Shown in pieces: positions 34,795 through 39,419 of a stretch of 39,419 bases of DNA (positions within the stretch are counted from its first letter, which is position 1; every line of letters starts with the position of its first letter). A model generated the notes under the pieces. It made no database searches and was not told the origin of the DNA. It was given only the letters and a program-made list of their open reading frames with translations. The stretch is from CAYUBI01 sp964443005. Lineage in GTDB: Bacteria; Margulisbacteria; Riflemargulisbacteria; GWF2-35-9; CAYUBI01. The position numbers and the translations under genes are program-made. The DNA lies in the NCBI GenBank assembly GCA_964443005.1, contig CAYUBI010000006.1, forward strand, positions 1 through 39,419, in the 5' to 3' direction.

Positions 34795-35868
34795 TTATGC
34801 AGCTGCTGCAATGGATGAACCACTACTTGTGCTGCCAGATCCTAAATTTAATGTTGGCATTAAACTGGAAAAATTTGCGCTAGGTAATGAAGGCAATGAA
34901 ACAACAGCAAACGAACTAGTAGAATCAACGGGTGCAACAACAAAACGATAACCCAGATCAACGCCAGAGCCTTGATGATTTGAAATGTTGGAATATTTAT
35001 CGATTTGTCCTTGCGCAAAAGCGATATTTCTTAATGCCAACTCTTGTTGTGAAGTATTCTGCATCATTTTTGCCATTGTAAATATTCCCTGAAATTTATT
35101 TTTGAGTGATTTAAATATCGCCACTTTTGCATTTGCTTTTTCTTTTTCATTTTTTTCATTTAGAATTTTATTGGTTTGCGCATCTTGTAGCTGATCTGCT
35201 GCTTCGTCATCTGCCCATTGTTTAATCATATCCGAAACTAACGAATTCGTAAATTCAAATATCTTCATTGCCAATTCTGGATTTTGGTTCGGCTGTGGCT
35301 TACTGCTGCAGTTAATGCTATTGATAAAATCAAGGATAGAATCAATTTCGCCGCCATTTGCTAAGGCTTGCTCACTAGTTGCAACTGCAAGATTAAGTAC
35401 ATTTTGAATGGCTTTAGCTTCATCTGGCAGCAAGCCAGTTGGCATTTGAAACTTTTTCCATGGACCATCGCTTTTGTATAAAATATCTTTTGATGATTCA
35501 GAGTCTGGCTTTCGTTTATACTGGAGAGAAATGAGTTTGCCTTCAGGACTGAGCGTTGCACCTACAATTTTGCCCAATTTCATTTTTGGGTTATTTAAGG
35601 CCAAAACAGCATTTTTAACAATAGGCCAGCTTTCTTTTAGAAACTTCTCATAAGCTGCTGGGGATAAGGCTTTTTTAAATACTTTTTCAAGTAATTCAAC
35701 ATCAATATTTGATTTGTTTACATCTGGCGGAAATCCAATTTGATAGGGATTTCCAGCAGGCTTATCGGGTGTTACGCCACCAGTAGTGCCCATAGACCAT
35801 GACGTAGACCTCAGGTCACGAAATGGATCAAGGTTATTATTAACAAAAGGTGCGATTACATCAGCCAT
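34795..35868 (-). CDS. Hypothetical protein with helical body and Ser/Ala-rich tail
   Basis: I recognise no family for this 357-residue protein. It starts MADVIAPFVNNNLDPF without a signal peptide, has a helical middle (for example DQLQDAQTNKILNEKNEKEKA near 225-245) and ends in a Ser/Ala/Gly-rich tail, SGSTSSGSSIAAAA. A composition like this occurs in substrates of non-Sec secretion systems, but that is only a suggestion. It lies downstream of folE on the same strand, 144 bases away. An inverted repeat ACGTGT/ACACGT (35921-35942) lies in the spacer before its start. The start at 35868 is the longest in frame; the ribosome site is weak. Confidence 0.7.
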   Translation of the reverse strand: MADVIAPFVNNNLDPFRDLRSTSWSMGTTGGVTPDKPAGNPYQIGFPPDVNKSNIDVELLEKVFKKALSPAAYEKFLKESWPIVKNAVLALNNPKMKLGKIVGATLSPEGKLISLQYKRKPDSESSKDILYKSDGPWKKFQMPTGLLPDEAKAIQNVLNLAVATSEQALANGGEIDSILDFINSINCSSKPQPNQNPELAMKIFEFTNSLVSDMIKQWADDEAADQLQDAQTNKILNEKNEKEKANAKVAIFKSLKNKFQGIFTMAKMMQNTSQQELALRNIAFAQGQIDKYSNISNHQGSGVDLGYRFVVAPVDSTSSFAVVSLPSLPSANFSSLMPTLNLGSGSTSSGSSIAAAA

Positions 35869-36012
35869 GTTTATGCTTCACCCGCTTTAAAACAGTTTAT
35901 TAATCGTATGCCCAATTTTGACGTGTGTTAAACCTGACACGTTTGGTAAATGAGTTATCGGTAGAAACGGCTATAATCTTGTATGGATTTTTTATAATAC
36001 ATATTCCTGCAA
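35869..36012. other. Spacer with inverted repeat between folE and the 357-residue gene
   Basis: The 6-bp inverted repeat ACGTGT...ACACGT with a 10-base loop (35921-35942) is the only structure seen; it may be an operator or weak hairpin. No promoter box is convincing. Confidence 0.4.
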
Positions 36013-36564
36013 TTATCCTAGCAAACTAAGTGCTTCATTACGGGTTTTGGCATCTTCCTCAAATACTCCGCGCACAGCTGATGTAATGACTTTGCTGCCT
36101 GGTTTTTTGATGCCGCGCATACTCATGCATAAATGTTCTGCGCGAACAACAACCATAACGCCTTGGGCTTCAGTGCCTTTCATAAGTAAATTTGCAATAT
36201 CTGTAGTCATACGTTCCTGAACTTGTGGACGTTTGGCTACAATATCGACTAAGCGCCCAATTTTTGAGAGTCCAATAATATTTTTGTTGGGAATGTACGC
36301 CACATCTGCTGTTCCAAAAAAAGGGAGTAAATGATGTTCACAAAAAGAATAAAATGGAATATCTTTAACAATAATCATTTCTTGATGATTTTCGTCGTGA
36401 AAAACAGTCATTTCTTTTAAGGGATCAGCTGTAAGGCCTTCGAACATTTCTGCATACATAGCTGCTACACGCTTGGGTGTGTCTTTTAGGCCTTCGCGAT
36501 CTGGGTTTTCTCCAATAGCTTCTAAAATATCTTTGATAGCGCGTTCAATTTTAATAATATTCAT
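36013..36564 (-). CDS. folE: GTP cyclohydrolase I
   Basis: FolE converts GTP to 7,8-dihydroneopterin triphosphate, the entry to folate and queuosine-type pathways. The 183-residue protein is full length and contains the zinc-site FCEHHLLPF, GLSKIGRLVDI, KRPQVQERMT, and the terminal zinc cysteine in EHLCMSMRGIKKPGS. The ATG at 36564, with an AAGGAG site 6 bases upstream, is better than the TTG at 36567 in the longer frame. A perfect TATAAT on the same strand at 36600-36595 provides the promoter. It faces away from the bactofilin gene, whose ATG is only 42 bases off. Confidence 0.96.
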   Translation of the reverse strand: MNIIKIERAIKDILEAIGENPDREGLKDTPKRVAAMYAEMFEGLTADPLKEMTVFHDENHQEMIIVKDIPFYSFCEHHLLPFFGTADVAYIPNKNIIGLSKIGRLVDIVAKRPQVQERMTTDIANLLMKGTEAQGVMVVVRAEHLCMSMRGIKKPGSKVITSAVRGVFEEDAKTRNEALSLLG

Positions 36565-36594
36565 CAATTGCTCCTTTGTTTCCGATGTGCAATA

Positions 36595-36600
36595 ATTATA
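36595..36600 (-). promoter_or_regulatory. -10 box of folE
   Basis: A perfect TATAAT on the minus strand lies between folE and bactofilin. The -35 region would fall inside the bactofilin coding sequence and has no good match, so activity may depend on another factor. Confidence 0.4.
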
Positions 36601-36605
36601 TCATC

Positions 36606-36938
36606 ATGTTTGGTAAAAAAGAAAAAGATCTTGTGATTCTTGGCAAAGGTTCTACGTTTACGGGAAACATCCTGTCTGAAGGACCTGTAACAATTTATGG
36701 AATTTGCGAAGGAAATGTATCTAGTACGCAAGATGTTCTCATTAAAGAAAATGGCAGAATCAAAGGCGATATCTCGGGTGACTATATTGATATTGATGGC
36801 AAAGTAGAGGGGCATATTAAAGCTCAACGTGATATTCGTATGGGTGAGCTCGCACGTGTTTTTGCATCTGTTTCTTGCAGAGGGCTGAATGCAACTGAAG
36901 GGTCTGTTTATAAGGGCAAAGTACTTGTTGAGCAATAA
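36606..36938 (+). CDS. Bactofilin
   Basis: Bactofilins are small cytoskeletal proteins that form beta-helix filaments and help shape or position envelope machinery. The 110-residue protein has the expected repeats: VILGKGSTFTGNILSEGPVTIYG, in pieces GKGSTFTGNI and GPVTIYG, then ENGRIKGDISGDYIDIDGKVEGHI style turns at about 45-75. The ATG at 36606 is the right start: a longer frame from a TTG at 36576 would overlap folE control sequence and carries no ribosome site. The short divergent gap with folE means the promoters overlap. Sequence ends GSVYKGKVLVEQ as in many family members. Confidence 0.9.
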   Translation: MFGKKEKDLVILGKGSTFTGNILSEGPVTIYGICEGNVSSTQDVLIKENGRIKGDISGDYIDIDGKVEGHIKAQRDIRMGELARVFASVSCRGLNATEGSVYKGKVLVEQ

Positions 36939-37061
36939 TCTGTTGAGTATGTTCTAATTTGTTTGGGATTATTTATATTTTGATTCGATATATATAATAT
37001 ATTTAAGCATAAACAGTTAGTTTTCAAGAAAAGTCTAATTGATTAGCAGGGGGAATACAAA

Positions 37062-37376
37062 ATGGCACTTAATTTATTTTCGCGCAAACAAAAAGTAGTT
37101 GTACAAAATCCAGATATTTTAATTAAGAAATTCAGTGACTCGCCTAAAACCGCGATTGATGAGCTAAAAAAAATTGAATTTAAACTTATTGCTGATGTAT
37201 TAGTTAATTACGATTCCAAAACAATTGCCCATATTGTGAAAGAATTTTCGATTAATGATATTGAAAGTATTCTAGGGCGCTTAACTGCAGACAAACGTGC
37301 AGCAGTTATTAATAGTCTGCCATCTACGCTGACTGCAGACCTTATTCAATCCAATCTTCACCATGTTATGGTATAG
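37062..37376 (+). CDS. Small helical protein, MgtE-N/FliG-like repeat
   Basis: The 104-residue protein has text such as DELKKIEFKLIADVLVNYDSKTI and GRLTADKRAAVINSLPSTLTADLI, here cut as RLTADKRAAVINSLP. This resembles the helical superfamily of the MgtE cytoplasmic domain and FliG middle domain, in which an xxRxAxxLxxLP pattern repeats. The match is weak and no other domain is present, so the role is unknown. An AGGGGG ribosome site lies shortly before the ATG. It is 123 bases after the bactofilin gene and 165 bases before the outer-membrane barrel. Confidence 0.55.
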   Translation: MALNLFSRKQKVVVQNPDILIKKFSDSPKTAIDELKKIEFKLIADVLVNYDSKTIAHIVKEFSINDIESILGRLTADKRAAVINSLPSTLTADLIQSNLHHVMV

Positions 37377-37400
37377 TGTGCTGTAGCCTTCTTAACACTT

Positions 37401-37429
37401 TTGCAAAACAAAAAAAAGTGTGATATATT
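37401..37429 (+). promoter_or_regulatory. Promoter of the outer-membrane barrel gene, extended -10
   Basis: TTGCAA (37401-37406), 17-base spacer and TATATT (37424-37429) with an upstream TG at 37421-37422. The predicted leader is about 105 bases long. Confidence 0.6.
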
Positions 37430-37446
37430 CACTTATAATCATATTA

Positions 37447-37490
37447 AAGAAAGGAGGGGAAGTACAACAACAAACTGTGTGTACTTTAAA
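37447..37490 (+). promoter_or_regulatory. Structured leader of the barrel gene with a decoy Shine-Dalgarno-like site
   Basis: AAAGGAGGGG (about 37448-37457) lies 90 bases before the real start and is followed by a 6-bp stem AGTACA...TGTACT. No start codon at a useful distance follows the site, so it is not an ordinary ribosome site. Confidence 0.35.
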
Positions 37491-37541
37491 ACCTGAATAG
37501 TTTAATTCATGGTTTTAAAAATATTCTTTAGGAGGACGACA

Positions 37542-38402
37542 TTGAAAAAGTTAAGTTTATTGGTTTTATTAGGTTTAGTTTCGATGAGTTTTGCAACCTT
37601 TACGCCTCAGTTTAAAGCTACAATTGTTAATAGTGGAATTGCTTATCCTTTAGCTTCTGGAACCAATTTAGGATTTGATACAACTAAGAAAAGTTACTTA
37701 TGGATGACTAGCCAAGTATCTGATGCAACAGCTTTAACAGCTATCATTTTTTTTGAACCCACAAATACAACGTTTTATCCTGATTACATTTTTTTAGATA
37801 CTAAAACTGATTTAGGTACTTTCCGTTTTGGTACACAGCGTTTAGGAGTATTAAACTACTTTGGTGGATTAAACCGAACATCACGATATTGTGCCAAAGC
37901 AGAATACCGCGTTTCTGCAGGTGCAGCAGCTATCAGTTATGTTCCAAATATGGGCGACCTCAAAACCAGATTTATGGTATCAGGTGCAGCTGGCAACAAT
38001 ACAAAAATGTTTGGCGCAATTGTGAATACAAAAGTTGCTGACATGAATGTAGCAGGATATACAAAAATGAATATCCAAAGTGGTTCAATTGCTTTAGGCG
38101 GCGACATCAATTTATTAACGGGTCCTATATCAGTTGTTGCACAAGCATATACTGAAACAGTTACTGAGTACACATATGCTGGTTTTACTGGAATTATGGA
38201 TCTTGGCGTGATTAAGCCATATATCAATAGTTTGCTAGCATTAGGCGACAAAGCAAAAACAAACAACAGCAATGCAGCTTATAATATTGACATGGGAATT
38301 GATATTCCTGTGAGCAAAGAATTAAAAATCAATGCTGAAATTGGTCTTCAAGACGGCGTAAATGATCCTACAGTTTCTGCTGGTGTACAGTTTGATATCT
38401 AA
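37542..38402 (+). CDS. Outer-membrane beta-barrel protein (porin-like)
   Basis: The protein begins at a TTG (37542) preceded by AGGAGG at a 6-base spacing; the ATG at 37509 lacks this. It then reads MKKLSLLVLLGLVSMSFA, a classic Sec signal peptide, probably cut after Ala18. The mature 268 residues alternate in beta-barrel fashion with pattern such as FRFGTQRLGVLNYFGGLNR and end with a terminal strand VSAGVQFDI, with the aromatic-plus-Ile tail used by outer-membrane assembly. The strong promoter, ribosome site and terminator suggest high expression. No assigned family; a general porin or other barrel is likely. Its presence supports a diderm envelope. Confidence 0.78.
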   Translation: MKKLSLLVLLGLVSMSFATFTPQFKATIVNSGIAYPLASGTNLGFDTTKKSYLWMTSQVSDATALTAIIFFEPTNTTFYPDYIFLDTKTDLGTFRFGTQRLGVLNYFGGLNRTSRYCAKAEYRVSAGAAAISYVPNMGDLKTRFMVSGAAGNNTKMFGAIVNTKVADMNVAGYTKMNIQSGSIALGGDINLLTGPISVVAQAYTETVTEYTYAGFTGIMDLGVIKPYINSLLALGDKAKTNNSNAAYNIDMGIDIPVSKELKINAEIGLQDGVNDPTVSAGVQFDI

Positions 38403-38427
38403 ACAAATTTAGATTTGTAGATTTAAG

Positions 38428-38456
38428 AAAAGGGCGGTGGTAACACCGCCCTTTTT
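38428..38456 (+). terminator. Intrinsic terminator of the barrel gene
   Basis: AGGGCGGTG (38431-38439), a GTAA loop and CACCGCCCT (38444-38452) form a 9-bp GC-rich stem extended by A/T pairs, followed by TTTT. It sits 26 bases after the stop codon. Confidence 0.93.
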
Positions 38457-38511
38457 ATTGGCTGCAACCATTGTGTAAAATTGTCACTCTGATTGCCAAA
38501 TTTACACAAAG

Positions 38512-38968
38512 TATTTTCCTTGCGTACTTGTTCTTGGTGCACGACAAACTGGAAAAACAACGTTTAGTGAAAATGCCCAAGGGCCACGTTAGAGATACAG
38601 GGATAATTAATTATTTACTTAATATAAAGACTATTCAGAATTTACAAAATCACCCGAAGATAGGCTCGATTTGGGAGATATTTATGGTTGAACAGATTAT
38701 AAAAAATTTACAAATATGTTTGGTAAATTTTGATTATTATTATTACAGGACTGCTGACCAGTCAGAAGTTGATTTGGTTCTTGAAGGTAATTTTGGCCTT
38801 ATTCCAATCGAGATAAAAAATGGATTTTATCGAGGCAAAAAGCAAATTCAAGGATTAGTAAATTTTATTGCTGATTATCATTGCGAAATAGGAATTTTAA
38901 TAAATAATGAATCAGAAATTATTAGGATTTCTGAAAATATTATTCAAATTCCAGCAATATTTTGGTAA
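38512..38968 (+). pseudogene. Decayed AAA_14 ATPase with DUF4143, remnant
   Basis: Two frames carry pieces of one gene. In the frame of 38512 I read FPC, then VLVLGARQTGKTTF, the Walker A stretch of an AAA_14 ATPase. The other frame, open from 38471, joins to KMPKGHVRDTGIINYLLNI and continues through IWEIFMVEQIIKNL, YYYRTADQSEVDLVLEG and PIEIKNG, the DUF4143 module with its nuclease-like core. The Walker B and sensor regions are missing, so a deletion with frame change removed the middle, leaving roughly one-third. It lies after a strong terminator and just before a second AAA_14 gene, perhaps an old duplicate. Confidence 0.75.
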
Positions 38969-38999
38969 AAAAAGGAATTTCTCAATCTAGATTCAAAAA

Positions 39000-39028
39000 T
39001 TGATTGCAATGTAAATGTATGGCATAAT
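39000..39028 (+). promoter_or_regulatory. Promoter of the second AAA_14 gene
   Basis: TTGATT (39000-39005), 17-base spacer and CATAAT (39023-39028). GGAAGG precedes the ATG by four bases. Confidence 0.5.
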
Positions 39029-39058
39029 AGAATTCTTATTTCAAAAAAGGAAGGTATT

Positions 39059-39419
39059 ATGGAATTACTAATTCGTTATATTCAATTGCCGAATAAGAGC
39101 TTTTTCCTTTTTGGGCCTAGAGGTACAGGTAAATCTACTTGGGTAAGGAAAGTATATCCAAACGCATTATTAATTGATCTTTTGGATCTAAAAGTTTTTC
39201 GAGAATTCAGGACATTCCCTGAAAAATTGAAAGAACTTGTTTACGGAAATAAAGATAAAAAAATATTTATCATTGATGAAGTTCAAAAAGCACCAGAAAT
39301 CTTAAGTGTTGTTCATTCGCTTATTGAAGAAAAACAAGATTATATATTCGTTCTAACTGGTTCAAGTGCAAGAAAACTTAAAAGAACAGGTGTGGATTTG
39401 TTGGCTGGACGAGCCCTAC
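39059..39419 (+). CDS. AAA_14-family ATPase, 3' end outside window
   Basis: The 120 visible residues begin MELLIRYIQLPNKSFFLFG, in pieces MELLIRYIQLP and FFLFGPRGTGKST, the Walker A of AAA_14 (PF13173). Walker B is IFIIDEVQKAPEIL and a sensor TGSSARKLKR follows, then the LLAGRA motif typical just before the C-terminal DUF4143 part. These ATPases occur as multicopy, laterally mobile genes of unclear function. It is intact in the visible part and follows a remnant of the same family. The ATG has a GGAAGG ribosome site and its own promoter. Confidence 0.88.
   Translation, partial: MELLIRYIQLPNKSFFLFGPRGTGKSTWVRKVYPNALLIDLLDLKVFREFRTFPEKLKELVYGNKDKKIFIIDEVQKAPEILSVVHSLIEEKQDYIFVLTGSSARKLKRTGVDLLAGRAL

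Noticed and set aside
36564..36935. 123-codon minus-strand frame opposite the bactofilin gene
   Set aside because: It mirrors the bactofilin coding sequence and would overlap the folE start. No independent support.
1..39419. tRNA or rRNA genes
   Set aside because: No cloverleaf or conserved rRNA stretch was recognised in either strand.

Overview
The window looks like a piece of a metagenome-assembled chromosome from an AT-rich, uncultured diderm bacterium. Two 10-N runs act as assembly-gap placeholders. An outer-membrane barrel with a signal peptide, an ADP-heptose epimerase and a heptosyltransferase-like GT9 enzyme point to an outer membrane with heptose-containing glycan. TAA, TAG and TGA all end genes, so the code is standard. 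I cannot place the phylum from sequence alone.

1-8.1 kb, minus strand: one tightly packed run of a membrane glycosyltransferase, a GT2 enzyme, a copper P-type ATPase, then cas3, cas5c and cas8c of a type I-C CRISPR system. A good promoter lies only at the head of this run, so the cas genes appear to be read from the copA/glycosyltransferase promoter. cas8c has an in-frame TAA inside its CxxC motif and runs off the window. No CRISPR array is present.

8.1-15 kb, minus strand: a housekeeping and envelope-precursor operon, pyrG-hldD-glmU(short)-glmM-tatD-pilC-like. Divergent from it, 15.2-18.7 kb on the plus strand holds two tandem thymidylate-kinase-like paralogues, a nitrilase-family amidase and a GT9 protein. 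An AAA-ATPase/PD-(D/E)XK protein follows.

20.5-32 kb, plus strand: the most unusual part. In order it holds a small EF-hand-like protein, a GH9 cellulase with an N-terminal EF-hand-like duplication, a 2036-residue protein with two GT2 domains and a further C-terminal region, and a protein resembling the GH8/GH48 clan. None shows a Sec signal peptide. Related hairpin repeats bracket the first three genes. This could be a glucan synthesis-and-trimming system that has not been described; that is inference.

32-39.4 kb: ftsK, two Ser/Ala-rich proteins of unknown function, folE, a bactofilin, a small helical protein, an outer-membrane barrel with a clear promoter and terminator, a decayed AAA_14/DUF4143 gene, and the start of a second AAA_14 ATPase cut by the window end.
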